Origin: JBQTIY01 sp052387675
GTDB taxonomy: Bacteria; Planctomycetota; B15-G4
Length of the DNA: 64,000 nucleotides
Direction of reading: 5' to 3'
Assembly: GCA_052387675.1 (NCBI GenBank)
Contig: JBQTIY010000012.1
Coordinates: 3,582 to 67,581 of the forward strand
Part shown: one piece after another, positions 40,967 through 51,087 of the stretch
Numbering within the stretch: position 1 is the stretch's first letter
How the letters are laid out: every line of letters begins with the position of its first letter
The notes under the pieces: model-generated
Told to the model about the DNA's origin: nothing
Database searches by the model: none
The model's input: the letters and a program-made list of their open reading frames with translations, nothing else
Translations under genes and position numbers: made by a program

Positions 40967-41704
40967 TCACGTCGGCGAGGCTTGCAGGACCTCGGGCAGG
41001 TAGATGATGCGCTGGCACGAGCGGCACGTGATGAGTTCACGCCCCGAGACGAGGCGGCTCCGGTCATTAGGCGTGATCGAGGAGAAGCAGCCCTGACACA
41101 CACCGCCCTCGACCGGCGCAACAGCATCGCCGTGGGCGCGGAAGGCGCGGTCGTAGATCTTGAGCACCTCGGCCTCGAGCGCGCGGCGAATTTGCTCGCG
41201 GCGTTCGTCGTGCAACTTCAGTTCGGACTGGTGCTCGGCCAGCTCGGCCTGAGCGCGGTGTTCAAAGGCCGAAAACTCCTGCTTGGCCTCCACGAGGTGC
41301 GCCTCGGCTTCCTTGACCAGGCCCTCACCCTGCTTGATGACCTCGAACTGCTCGAGGATCTGTTCCTCGACTTTGCCCTTCTCCTCCTGCTTGCGGGCGA
41401 TCTCCGCCTGCAACAGGCTGTACTCCTGGTTGGTTTTGGCCGACAGCAAGTTGCCTTGCGCCTTCTGCAGTCCGGATTCGCGATCGGCCAGATCCAGTTC
41501 CAGCGATTTCAGGTGCGTTCGGAAGCCCTGATGCTTTTGGCGCGCCGCCTCGAGTCCGGCCTGCGCCCCGGCGCTATCGCGCTGCCGAGCCGCCAGGATT
41601 CGCGGCACCGCATCGAGGAGTTGGCGCACCTCGCCACGTAGACGATCAACGTCCCTGAGGGCGACGAGATGAAACGTTAGTTGCCGCTGGTCTTCGCGCG
41701 TCAC
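40967..41704 (-). CDS. C4 zinc-ribbon coiled-coil protein (CT398/HP0958 type)
   Basis: About 245 residues: a long antiparallel coiled coil (~25-185, heptad-rich, e.g. IARKQEEKGKVEEQILEQFEVI) followed by a C-terminal zinc ribbon with two CxxC pairs (GVCQGC ... ITCRSCQR). Relatives bind RNA or interact with sigma-54/flagellar proteins; the role here is unknown. The start is uncertain because the open frame reaches back into rpoD. GTG 41704 gives the family's usual length, and GTG 41740 is an alternative. It lies between rpoD and selB on the same strand, the same position these ribbon proteins often hold near rpoD. Confidence 0.72.
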   Translation of the reverse strand: MTREDQRQLTFHLVALRDVDRLRGEVRQLLDAVPRILAARQRDSAGAQAGLEAARQKHQGFRTHLKSLELDLADRESGLQKAQGNLLSAKTNQEYSLLQAEIARKQEEKGKVEEQILEQFEVIKQGEGLVKEAEAHLVEAKQEFSAFEHRAQAELAEHQSELKLHDERREQIRRALEAEVLKIYDRAFRAHGDAVAPVEGGVCQGCFSSITPNDRSRLVSGRELITCRSCQRIIYLPEVLQASPT

Positions 41705-41792
41705 GAGTCGAGTGGAGAGGGACAAGAGCGGAGTCGCCACCCTACCAGACGGCTCAGCGTCGAAAAAGGGGGCGCCCCGACTCCAGCCCGCC

Positions 41793-43579
<1,787 letters not shown>

Positions 43580-43583
<4 letters not shown>

Positions 43584-45397
43584 GAGGTTCCGGCTCCCGA
43601 AAGGGGAAGACTGCGGGCGTCCGCCGAGTTTTGAAGGCTCGACTGAACGTCCTTGAGGGCTGTTCCATTCCATGCGATGTCAGGGCGCGCCAGCGCCAGA
43701 CGGCGCGCCTCGCGCGCCTGTTCGTCGGCATGCAGCCGACGCAGGTGCTCGATGGCCTCGCCCCACTCCGGCAGCAGAACTCCCGGCGGCGGGAGCAGGG
43801 CCCGCTCCAGTGTGGCGCGCAGTGCCGGGGCGCGTTCTTGGGCGGCTTCGAGCCAGGCTCCGGACTCCACGACCGCGGACGGATTCGTCCGCAGGAGTTC
43901 CTCGGCGATGGCCAGAAGTTCCACCGCGGCGGGATGAGTCAGTGCTCCAGCGTCACGCAGGCCCGCCACGCACGTCAGGCGGTCCGGCTGAGAGGCCAGC
44001 CCCGCGACCGCGGCGAACTGACTACGGACCTGAGCGTTCACAGGCGCAACCGGGGCGTTGACAACTCGGCTACGAGCAACGGGCACGACGCCCGCGCTGG
44101 CATCGGCACGGAGCAGATTGCGGTCGACACCGCAGGTGCGCGCAACGTCCGCAACGATTGACTCCCGGCGCAGCGGATCCTCGAGGCGCTGGCAGAGATC
44201 GAGCGCCTCGCGGGCGACGCGCTCGCGCAAGCCGGGCAGTCCGGCATCGTGCTGAGCGAGCATGCGTCGACAGAGGAAGGCCACGCTGCCGAGACCTTCC
44301 GTCTCGAGGAAGGCATCAAAGTCGGCCCGGCTGTGTGTGGCAAACCAGTCGCAGGGATCCATGTCACTCGGCAGCAGCAGGACGCGGCACTCCAGGCCGG
44401 CGCTCAACACCATGCGGGCGGCGCGCTCGGCGGCCTGCTGTCCGGCCGCATCGCCGTCGAAAACCAGGACGAGATTGCTGACTCGCGTGCGGACGAGTTT
44501 GAGGTGGTCCACCGTGAAGCTGGTGCCCATCGTGGCGACCGCCTCATCGAGGCCGCTCTGATGGGCCATCATCACGTCGGTGTAGCCCTCCATCACAACG
44601 AGGCGCCGGGAGCGCGCCAGGGCCCGGGCGGCCTTGTCGAGGCCATAAAGCAGCCGGCCTTTGTTGAACCAGGCCGTTTCGCGAGTGTTCACATACTTGG
44701 GGCCATCCTGGGCGTCGTCGAGACGGCGCGCCCCGAAGCCGACCAGAACTCCATGGGCGTCCCGAATTCCAAAACCCAGGCGCCCACCGAAGGCTGCCGT
44801 GAAGCCCGCCGCTTCCATTTGAGCCGCATCAAGCGCGGCCGACTTCACACCGCGCATAAGGTCGCGCGGAATGAAACCAATATCGAACTGCTTGAGAGTC
44901 TGCTCCTGAAAACCACGTTGGCGGATATAGGCAAGCGCAGCCTGTCCTGCCGGCTGCATGAGTGTGCGGCGGAAGCCTTCCAGGGCTGCATCCAACGTGG
45001 CACGGTGACGCCGAGCCTCAGCCACACGCCGGCGCTCCTCGGGACTGGTGGAGCCCAGTTCCACACCAACTCGTTGGGCGAGCAGTTCGAGTGCCTCGCG
45101 GAAGCCGACACCGCGGGTCTTCTGCACGAAACTGAAGACGTCGCCGCTCTCTCCGCAGCCAAAGCACTTGTACAGGCCGACTGACGGCCGCACATGAAAC
45201 GAGGGCGTGGACTCCTGGTGGAACGGGCAGCAAGCCCAGTAGTCGTCGGCGCCCCTTGAGCGCAAGTCACCGACCACTTCGGCCACAATCTCGCGCAGAT
45301 TGACTCGCTCTTTGACGAGCGACTTCTCCGCGTCACGCTCTGGAGATCGCTCCCGAGCCGGCGGTCCACTGGCGGCTCCACGAGCAGCGTCCGTCAT
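43580..45397 (-). CDS. dnaG: DNA primase
   Basis: Makes RNA primers at the replication fork. About 605 residues. The CHC2 zinc finger (CPFHQESTPSFHV ... YKCFGCGESGDVFSFV, ~50-80) is followed by the RNA polymerase core with the TOPRIM motifs VVMEGYTDVMMAHQSG and LVFDGDAAGQQAAERAARM, and a poorly conserved helicase-binding C terminus. The ATG at 45397 is chosen because AGGAG lies eight bases upstream (CCAGGAGCTCGGCATG) and the family sequence begins soon after; the open frame continues 123 codons upstream without similarity. rpoD is coupled downstream (GTGA), as in the macromolecular-synthesis operon, but rpsU is absent upstream. Confidence 0.95.
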
Positions 45398-45531
45398 GCC
45401 GAGCTCCTGGTCTGAGCAGCCCGCTGAGCGGCCGCGCGGTGTCCGGCGAGCCTGCGCCCTGAACGGACTCCGGGCCCAACGGCTCGGCGACTCAACACGA
45501 CCTGACTCCACGCTCTCACGCCAACTCCAGG

Positions 45532-45558
45532 ACGGCTGCGCACCCACGGCTGCGCACC
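45532..45558. repeat. 14-base tandem duplication in the dnaG leader
   Basis: ACGGCTGCGCACCC at 45532-45545 is followed immediately by ACGGCTGCGCACC at 45546-45558; only the final base differs. Confidence 0.8.
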
Positions 45559-45662
45559 TGAAAAAGCGACCCAGCGACGGGCCCACACACCAAAACGGCT
45601 CTGCACTCTGCGGATGGACGAGTTCCGAACCCGGTTTCCGGAGTCCGGCAACAATTCCCGTG

Positions 45663-45690
45663 AGGATAGCCCCCCTCATCTTGGCGGCAA
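45663..45690 (-). promoter_or_regulatory. Candidate sigma-70 promoter for dnaG-rpoD
   Basis: On the minus strand TTGCCG (45690-45685), a 16-base spacer and TATCCT (45668-45663). The rplM promoter candidate uses the same -10 and the same spacing. Confidence 0.5.
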
Positions 45691-45697
45691 ACCACCG

Positions 45698-45710
45698 CAA
45701 AGATTCTTTG
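45698..45710. promoter_or_regulatory. Palindrome CAAAGATTCTTTG upstream of the dnaG promoter
   Basis: A perfect 13-base palindrome, AT-rich for this genome, seven bases upstream of the -35 candidate. It could be a regulator-binding site; it lies 75 bases past the rsmA stop, so a role at the rsmA mRNA end is also possible. Confidence 0.4.
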
Positions 45711-45785
45711 AGCTGCCTACACGCCTTCCGCTGGGCGACGTTCCGCCAGCAGCGTCCGCCACACACGCCCGGCGTCAGCCGGTTC

Positions 45786-46676
45786 TTAAGAGCGATTGCG
45801 CCCGCTCAGAGCGTTTTGAGCCCATTCAAGGGCCAAGTGCAATAATTGTACCGACGGCAGGTCCTCGGCGCGCATCTTTTCTTCCCCGGCTCCCACGGCG
45901 AGGCGGGCCACCACGGCGGAGGGGCTGAGCCCCGAAGCCGCCGAGACTGAGTTGACCAAGGTCTTGCGCCGATTGTGGAAGGCAAGGGGAAGAAACGCTG
46001 CAAGTGCTTGGTAGCACAACGGTTCGAGTCGAGGCGTAACGCGTTCAAAGTGCGTGACGACAGACCGGATCGTTGGTGCCGGCCAAAAGGATTGCGCCGG
46101 GACTTGGCGGAGCACCCGGCCAGGGGACGAAAGCTGGCAAAGCACAGAGAGGGGCCCGAAACCCGACTCTCCGGACTTGGCGACCAGCCGGACGGCCACT
46201 TCCCGCTGGAGCATGACGACCATGCGGCGCGGGCAGTCTGGATGCTCGAACAGGGCCCCGAGCAGCGGCGCGGAAATGTTGTAGGGCAGATTCGCGACCA
46301 AGAGGGCCTGCTCGCTCAGACTCGCGCTCAGTTCGGGAGCAAGCCGCCGCCCACCCGGCAAAACATCGCCCTGAACCCAGCGCAAGCGGACCTGAAGATC
46401 GGGCTCGATCAGGGACCTCGCGGCCACTTCGACACGCGCGTCGACTTCGAAGGCTGTCACCGTCGCGCCAGTGGCTAGCAGGTGACGCGTGAGCAGCCCT
46501 GGGCCCGGGCCGATCTCAAGTACGTGGTCGTCAGGGCCGACACCTGCGTCGCGCACGATGGCCGCCAGCAGGTTGTTGTCGAGCAGAAAGTTCTGCCCGT
46601 GCCGACGACGCGGCGGGGCTGCGGCGACTTCCAGCGCCGCGCGCAAGCGGCTCAGGCTGACGGGCTCCAGGTTCAC
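45786..46676 (-). CDS. rsmA: 16S rRNA dimethyladenosine transferase
   Basis: Dimethylates the two adjacent adenosines near the 3' end of 16S rRNA (KsgA). 296 residues. Motif I is HVLEIGPGPGLLTRHLLATG (~51-70), preceded by the family's HGQNFLLDNNLL. The catalytic motif IV is VANLPYNISAPLL, and FERVTPR precedes the C-terminal helical domain with AFHNRRKTLVNSV. The start is GTG 46676, giving LEPVSLSRLRAAL before the family core. The gene starts 12 bases after a strong hairpin and shows no Shine-Dalgarno, so its translation may be weak or structure-controlled. dnaG lies downstream on the same strand after 388 bases. Confidence 0.94.
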   Translation of the reverse strand: MNLEPVSLSRLRAALEVAAAPPRRRHGQNFLLDNNLLAAIVRDAGVGPDDHVLEIGPGPGLLTRHLLATGATVTAFEVDARVEVAARSLIEPDLQVRLRWVQGDVLPGGRRLAPELSASLSEQALLVANLPYNISAPLLGALFEHPDCPRRMVVMLQREVAVRLVAKSGESGFGPLSVLCQLSSPGRVLRQVPAQSFWPAPTIRSVVTHFERVTPRLEPLCYQALAAFLPLAFHNRRKTLVNSVSAASGLSPSAVVARLAVGAGEEKMRAEDLPSVQLLHLALEWAQNALSGRNRS

Positions 46677-46687
46677 GGCAGAAACAG

Positions 46688-46721
46688 CAGGGGCGCTCCC
46701 CGCACTCGGGAAGCGCCCCTG
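46688..46721 (-). terminator. Stem-loop between the OmpA-like gene and rsmA
   Basis: A 10-bp perfect stem (CAGGGGCGCT / AGCGCCCCTG) with an inner CCC/GGG pairing. Only GTTTC follows, so termination would be partial. It ends 12 bases before the rsmA GTG. Confidence 0.5.
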
Positions 46722-46737
46722 CTCGCCTGGATTGGAA

Positions 46738-47463
46738 TCAGTTCGGAGACGCGGTCGTGTTCAGCACCTCGCCCAACATGATCTCGACCCGCCGGTTCTT
46801 CTTCTTCGCCTCGGGACTGTTGCCTTCGGCCAGCGGACGGTTCGGACCGTACGACTGCAGGGAGATGCGATCCTCAGGGATCCCCTTGCTGACCAGGAAC
46901 TCGAGCACTGACATCGCGCGGTGGGCGCCGAGATGAATGTTGCCGCGAGTCCAAACATCTGCCGTCAGCTTGATCGGGTCGGAGTCCGTGTGACCGACGA
47001 CCGTGATCGGGAACTTGGTCGCCTTCAGCTCCTCGGCCAGATTCGTGAGGATGACCTGACCTTCCTTGGTGATCTTGTCGCTGCCTGGCGCGAAAACGAC
47101 ATCGCCCTGTGCCCGATAGCCATATTGGCCCGACGCGGAGTCCACGAAAAACGCCGTGCCGTCAATCGGATTGATGGCCTTGGCCTTCTTCAACTCTTCG
47201 ATCTTGGCCAGCAGAGCCGCCTTCTCGGCCAGGAGCTGGTCGGCCATGGCCGCCTTGTCCTGCAGAGCTGAGCGCTGTCCGTCGATGTCGACGAGCATGC
47301 CCTCGGTGTCGCGCAGGCTGCTCTCGGTTTGATTGAGTTCCGCCTGCGCCTTCGCGAGGCGATCCTGCGTCTCGAGGTACTCACCTCGCGAAACGCAGCC
47401 CGGCATGAGCAGCGCACTGCCGAGGAGAACGACGAGCCATGACTTCTTGGTGTGGAACAACAC
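46738..47463 (-). CDS. OmpA-family peptidoglycan-binding lipoprotein
   Basis: Outer-membrane-type lipoprotein of 241 residues. The signal ends LLMPGC (Cys 23). A coiled coil follows (~28-95, DRLAKAQAELNQTESSLRD, LLAEKAALLAKIEELKKAKA). The OmpA C-terminal domain (~120-230) has the diaminopimelate-binding residues: VVGHTDSDPIK (Asp) and KKKNRRVEIML (Arg), plus ISLQSYGPNRPLAEG. It probably tethers the envelope to peptidoglycan. The start is GTG 47463 with GGAGGG ten bases upstream. It lies between a membrane-anchored HTH gene and rsmA. Confidence 0.85.
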   Translation of the reverse strand: MLFHTKKSWLVVLLGSALLMPGCVSRGEYLETQDRLAKAQAELNQTESSLRDTEGMLVDIDGQRSALQDKAAMADQLLAEKAALLAKIEELKKAKAINPIDGTAFFVDSASGQYGYRAQGDVVFAPGSDKITKEGQVILTNLAEELKATKFPITVVGHTDSDPIKLTADVWTRGNIHLGAHRAMSVLEFLVSKGIPEDRISLQSYGPNRPLAEGNSPEAKKKNRRVEIMLGEVLNTTASPN

Positions 47464-47497
47464 TGGTGGATCCCTCCCGCTAAGGATGTGGTGACGA

Positions 47498-47517
47498 CGG
47501 CAGAGACCTCTCTGCCG
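47498..47517 (-). other. 9-bp perfect inverted repeat between the HTH and OmpA-like genes
   Basis: CGGCAGAGA and TCTCTGCCG are separated by two bases. No T-run follows, so a terminator role is unproven; an RNA-processing hairpin or a protein site is possible. Confidence 0.45.
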
Positions 47518-47525
47518 CCTTGAAT

Positions 47526-48119
47526 TCAGGAAAAGAGATTCGCAACGGCCTTCGAAACGGCGTTGCTCGGACGGCCGCCAGCCGCATCGAGCACGACGAA
47601 GTTGGCCAACACAAGCACGATGAGACCGACGACGAGCAGACTGAGCATGCCCACGCCTTCTGCGGCGACCTCGACCGGCTCGGCGGCGCGCGCTGGGCGC
47701 TTGCCGGCTGCCGCCGTCGAACGGCCAGCTCGCACAGGCTTCTCCGCGTCGGTGGCGTCGCCGCCCAGGTCGAGTTCCTCGAGCTTGGGGGCAACCGCCG
47801 GCTCGTCGACCAGGAGCAACTCTTCCAGGTCATCGGAGTGCGGGGCGGCTGCGGGCAGGGCGGCCTTGCTGGGCGCTGCGGCCGGCGCGGGCGCATCCAG
47901 ATCCTCAAGGTCTAGCTCGAGATCGTCGAGCTCGAGATCGTCCCCTGCCGCGGGAGCCTTGTCGGCGAGCCGGGCGACGTCCTCCGCCTTGAAGCGCATC
48001 GTGTTCTTGTCGCGGAAGGCCCGAATCTCACCCGCCGAGACGAGCCGCTTGAGCTGCTCTTCCTCGAGCTTGAGATTCTTGAGGACTTCCTCGAACGAGA
48101 TGTATTCTTTGTCGGCCAC
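47526..48119 (-). CDS. HTH DNA-binding protein with C-terminal membrane anchor
   Basis: 197 residues. The N-terminal ~52 residues look like a MerR/excisionase-type winged helix (YISFEEVLKNLKLEEEQLKRLVSAGEIRAFRDKNTMRF). A long acidic, Ala/Pro-rich linker follows (~58-155, LELDDLELDLEDL). One membrane segment near the C terminus (GMLSLLVVGLIVLVLANFVVL, ~157-178) leaves a short tail. It is thus a predicted tail-anchored DNA-binding protein; target genes are unknown. The start is GTG 48119, with GGAG about 11 bases upstream. It lies directly downstream of gspF and upstream of the OmpA-like lipoprotein gene, suggesting an envelope or secretion link. Confidence 0.7.
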   Translation of the reverse strand: MADKEYISFEEVLKNLKLEEEQLKRLVSAGEIRAFRDKNTMRFKAEDVARLADKAPAAGDDLELDDLELDLEDLDAPAPAAAPSKAALPAAAPHSDDLEELLLVDEPAVAPKLEELDLGGDATDAEKPVRAGRSTAAAGKRPARAAEPVEVAAEGVGMLSLLVVGLIVLVLANFVVLDAAGGRPSNAVSKAVANLFS

Positions 48120-48245
48120 GCGCGCTGTCTCCGAAGGTCTTTCCAGGGGATCTTAGGAGCGCGAATTCGGGCTTGCAACCAAGCCCTGTCGCGCAGACCG
48201 CGCTCCCTCCGGGGAGTGGTTGACCTGAGCCACCCCGGTTCCGCT

Positions 48246-48288
48246 CTGAAATTCAGGGCCTTTTGGCCCAGTTGCCGGGCTCACCCGG
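48246..48288 (-). terminator. Cluster of three small palindromes at the end of gspF
   Basis: In order on the minus strand: CCGGG-TGAG-CCCGG, which contains the gspF stop codon; GGGCC-AAAA-GGCCC; and CTGAA-T-TTCAG. A T-rich tail is absent, so termination is uncertain. Confidence 0.4.
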
Positions 48289-49387
48289 CCTGAAGGGAGT
48301 CCATGATCCTCACGATCGGCAGGAAGAGCGAGATGACAATGAAGCCCACCAGCACTGCCATCACCAGCAGAATGGCCGGCTCCAGGACCTTGAAGAGCGT
48401 CGCCACCCCGCGGTCCACCTCGATCTCGAAGGTGTCGGCGACTCGCAGAAGCATCTTGTCGAGCTGGCCGGTCTCCTCGCCGACATCAATCATGTTCACG
48501 ACCAGCTCGTCGAAGACGCCGCTCTCGGCGAGGGGCTGGGCGATCGTGTCGCCCTCGCGGATGCTGTCGTGCACATCTCCAACGGCCTCCTCAAGCACGC
48601 GGTTCGGGATGGCCGCCTTGACGATGGCCAGGGCTTCCAGAATCGGGACGCCGCTCTGCAGCAGCGTGCCCAGCGTGCGCGTGAAGCGCGCCACGATCGT
48701 CTTGCGCTGCAGTTCACCGGCGATGGGCACGCGCAGCAGCCAGCCGTCGACGCGACGCGCGAAGACTTCGCTGCGCAGCGCGAGCCGAAAGCCCACGAAA
48801 GCTAGCAGCGGCACGGCCAGCACCAGATACCAATAGCTGAGCAGCACGTCCGACAACCCGATGAGCAGCGCCGTCGGCACGGGCATCTCGGCGTCGAAAC
48901 TGCTGAAGATCTCCTCGAACTTCGGCACGACGAAGACCATCACGAAGAGCACGACCGCTCCGGCAAAGCTCAGCAGCAGCAGCGGGTAGGTCAGCGCCGA
49001 CTTGATCTGGGCCTTGATGTGCTCGCTCTTCCCGGAAAACTCAGCCAGCCTTTCCAGGATGGTGCCCAGCACACCGCCGGCCTCACCGGCGCGCACCATG
49101 TTCACGTAGAGCCGGTCGAAGACCTGCGGGTACTTGGCCAGAGCATCCGAGAGCGTGGCGCCGCCCTCGACATCCTCCGACACGGCGGTGATCACGTCTC
49201 GGAAGGGACCCACACGGAGCTGCCCTTCGAGAATGCGCAGACAGCGCACGAGTGGCAGGCCCGCATTGACGAGGGTGGAGAGTTGCGCCGTGAACTGGGC
49301 CAGCAGCTTCGACGACACCGTGCGTCGGGCGAAGAGGCGCGCTGGCGGCGCGGCAGGTCTGGCAACGGCGCTTCGGGAGGCAGCCAT
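48281..49387 (-). CDS. gspF: Type II secretion / type IV pilus inner-membrane platform protein
   Basis: A GspF/PilC-family protein of 368 residues, the membrane platform on which the secretion ATPase acts. The two homologous halves are clear: each has a cytoplasmic helical bundle (FTAQLSTLVNAGLPLVRCLRIL; FTRTLGTLLQSGVPILEALAIV) and the NMVRAGEAGGVL / NMIDVGEETGQL signature. Three membrane segments lie at ~130-155 (LLLLSFAGAVVLFVMVFVVP), ~185-205 and ~338-360. The ATG at 49387 is two bases from the upstream ATPase stop. Pseudopilins and secretin are not in the window, so the exact machine is undetermined. Confidence 0.92.
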   Translation of the reverse strand: MAASRSAVARPAAPPARLFARRTVSSKLLAQFTAQLSTLVNAGLPLVRCLRILEGQLRVGPFRDVITAVSEDVEGGATLSDALAKYPQVFDRLYVNMVRAGEAGGVLGTILERLAEFSGKSEHIKAQIKSALTYPLLLLSFAGAVVLFVMVFVVPKFEEIFSSFDAEMPVPTALLIGLSDVLLSYWYLVLAVPLLAFVGFRLALRSEVFARRVDGWLLRVPIAGELQRKTIVARFTRTLGTLLQSGVPILEALAIVKAAIPNRVLEEAVGDVHDSIREGDTIAQPLAESGVFDELVVNMIDVGEETGQLDKMLLRVADTFEIEVDRGVATLFKVLEPAILLVMAVLVGFIVISLFLPIVRIMDSLQAG

Positions 49388-49389
49388 GC

Positions 49390-51087
49390 TCAGAACTCTA
49401 GCAAGGTCTCGCGCAGGACCTCTTCAACCGTTGTGCTCCCGTCGAGCACGGCCAGTTGTCCGGAAGCCCTGAGCGGCCGCATGCCCTCGGCGATGGCCGC
49501 AGCGCGCAAGTCTTGTGTCGAAGCGCCATCAAGCACGAGCTGACGGAGCCGTTCACTGAGCAGCATGATCTCGAAGATCGCCCGCCGGCCCTTGTGCCCC
49601 GAGTAATTGCAGCGCTCGCAGCCCTTGCCGTAGGCAAAGCGCCGCCCCTGGACCGACTCCGGCGCCACGCCAATCTCACGCAAAACGTCTGAAGAGGGTT
49701 CGTACTCGATCCGGCAGGCCGCGCAGATCGTGCGCACGAGGCGCTGCGCCACCACAGCCTCGAGGGTGGACACGATGAGGTAGGGCGGAATGCCAATGTC
49801 GATGAGCCGCGTGACCGTGGACGGCGCATCATTGGTGTGCAGTGTCGACAGGATTAAATGACCGGTCAGCGCCGCCTCCACAGCGATCTGCGCGGTTTCC
49901 CGGTCTCGAATCTCACCGACCAACAACACATCCGGGTCTTGGCGCAAGATCGTGCGCAGCACCTTGGCGTAGGTGACCTCGATCTCTTCATTGACCTGGA
50001 CCTGGATCACGCCATCGAGGTCGTACTCGATGGGATCCTCCACGGTGATGATTTTGGTGTCGATCGCGTTGAGCCGGTTGAGCGCCGAGTAGAGCGTGGT
50101 GGTCTTCCCGGAACCCGTGGGACCGGTGACCAGGATGATGCCGTGTGGGCGCTGCAGCAGCCCCTCCACCACCGCCAGCTCGTCCGGCCGCAGACCGACG
50201 TTCTCAAGCTCCAGCGAGACGACGCTGCGATCCAGCACGCGCAGGACGCAGGATTCGCCATGCACGGTGGGCATCGTCGAAACGCGCAAATCAATGGGCT
50301 TGCCGCCCAAGGACAGCTCGATGCGCCCGTCCTGCGGGATGCGCGTTTCGGCAATGTCCAGGTTGGACATCACCTTGACGCGCGAGATGAGCGCCGAGGC
50401 CAGCGCCGGCGGCGGCGCCTCGACTTCGAAGAGCACGCCGTCCACGCGATAGCGCACTTTGAATTCATGCTCAAAGGGTTCGAGGTGGATGTCACTGGCC
50501 TTGTCGCGCACGGCGTGCAGCAGGATGTAGTTCAGCAGCTTGACCACCGGCGCTGCCGCGGCCATGGCTTGCTGGTCCTCGAGATCGATGTTGGCCGAGC
50601 TGGCCTTGACCTCTTTGAGCACGCTGGCCAGGCTCGGCGGCGGCGCGTTGCCGTGCAGGCGCACCAGAGCGCGGTCCACCGCCTCCTCCGTGGCGATGGC
50701 TCCTTTCACCTCACTGCCCACGATGAAGGCCAGGTCCTGCAGAATATTCACGTTGAGCGGGTCAGCCAGGGCGACGAGCAGCGCGCCCCCGACCATGCGC
50801 ACCGGCACGGCGCGAAACAGGGCACAGGTGGCCGCGTCAAGGCGCCCGGCCACGGCCGGATCGAGAGTCTCGGCGTCCAGATCGATGGGCTCGAGCCCCG
50901 CTTGGATGCCTAGCGCCAAGCCAAGTTGGGCCTTGTCGATCAGGCGCATGGCCATCAGGATCTCGCCGAGATGACCGCCGCTGCGGCTCTGCTCCTGGAG
51001 TGCCCGCTCGACATCCTTGGCCTCGCAGGCCCCATGCTGAACGAGGATTGCTCCCAGCGGCTTGCGGCTGGCACGCGCGCTGCTCAT
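49390..51087 (-). CDS. GspE/PilB secretion ATPase, second copy
   Basis: A 565-residue hexameric ATPase of type II secretion or type IV pilus systems. An N-terminal MshEN/GspE-N domain (~1-150, LGEILMAMRLIDKAQLGLALG) leads into the catalytic core with ASDIHLEPFE, Walker A GPTGSGKTTTLYSAL (~290), the Asp box EDPIEY, Walker B DVLLVGEIRD and LSTLHTNDAPS. A four-Cys zinc finger is present (CAAC ... CERCNYSG). The ATG at 51087 overlaps the stop of the first ATPase gene (ATGA), with GGAGGTG upstream. Both ATPases keep all catalytic motifs, so both are probably active. gspF follows. Confidence 0.92.
   Translation of the reverse strand: MSSARASRKPLGAILVQHGACEAKDVERALQEQSRSGGHLGEILMAMRLIDKAQLGLALGIQAGLEPIDLDAETLDPAVAGRLDAATCALFRAVPVRMVGGALLVALADPLNVNILQDLAFIVGSEVKGAIATEEAVDRALVRLHGNAPPPSLASVLKEVKASSANIDLEDQQAMAAAAPVVKLLNYILLHAVRDKASDIHLEPFEHEFKVRYRVDGVLFEVEAPPPALASALISRVKVMSNLDIAETRIPQDGRIELSLGGKPIDLRVSTMPTVHGESCVLRVLDRSVVSLELENVGLRPDELAVVEGLLQRPHGIILVTGPTGSGKTTTLYSALNRLNAIDTKIITVEDPIEYDLDGVIQVQVNEEIEVTYAKVLRTILRQDPDVLLVGEIRDRETAQIAVEAALTGHLILSTLHTNDAPSTVTRLIDIGIPPYLIVSTLEAVVAQRLVRTICAACRIEYEPSSDVLREIGVAPESVQGRRFAYGKGCERCNYSGHKGRRAIFEIMLLSERLRQLVLDGASTQDLRAAAIAEGMRPLRASGQLAVLDGSTTVEEVLRETLLEF

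Larger units (their letters stand above)
45398..45785 (-). other. 388-base gap between rsmA and dnaG: promoter and long dnaG leader
   Basis: No gene is supported, although one frame is open throughout. It contains a candidate promoter (45663-45690), a perfect 13-base palindrome just upstream of it (45698-45710) and a 14-base tandem duplication in the leader (45532-45558). The predicted dnaG leader is about 260 bases. I looked for rpsU, the usual upstream partner of dnaG, and did not find it. Confidence 0.5.

Noticed and set aside
41761..41785. GGGGCGCCCC followed by five T on the minus strand as an rpoD terminator
   Set aside because: The stem would be only about three base pairs with a 4-base loop; rpoD probably continues into the zinc-ribbon gene.
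45398..45766. 123-codon upstream extension of dnaG
   Set aside because: There is no primase similarity, and a strong AGGAG ribosome-binding site precedes ATG 45397.
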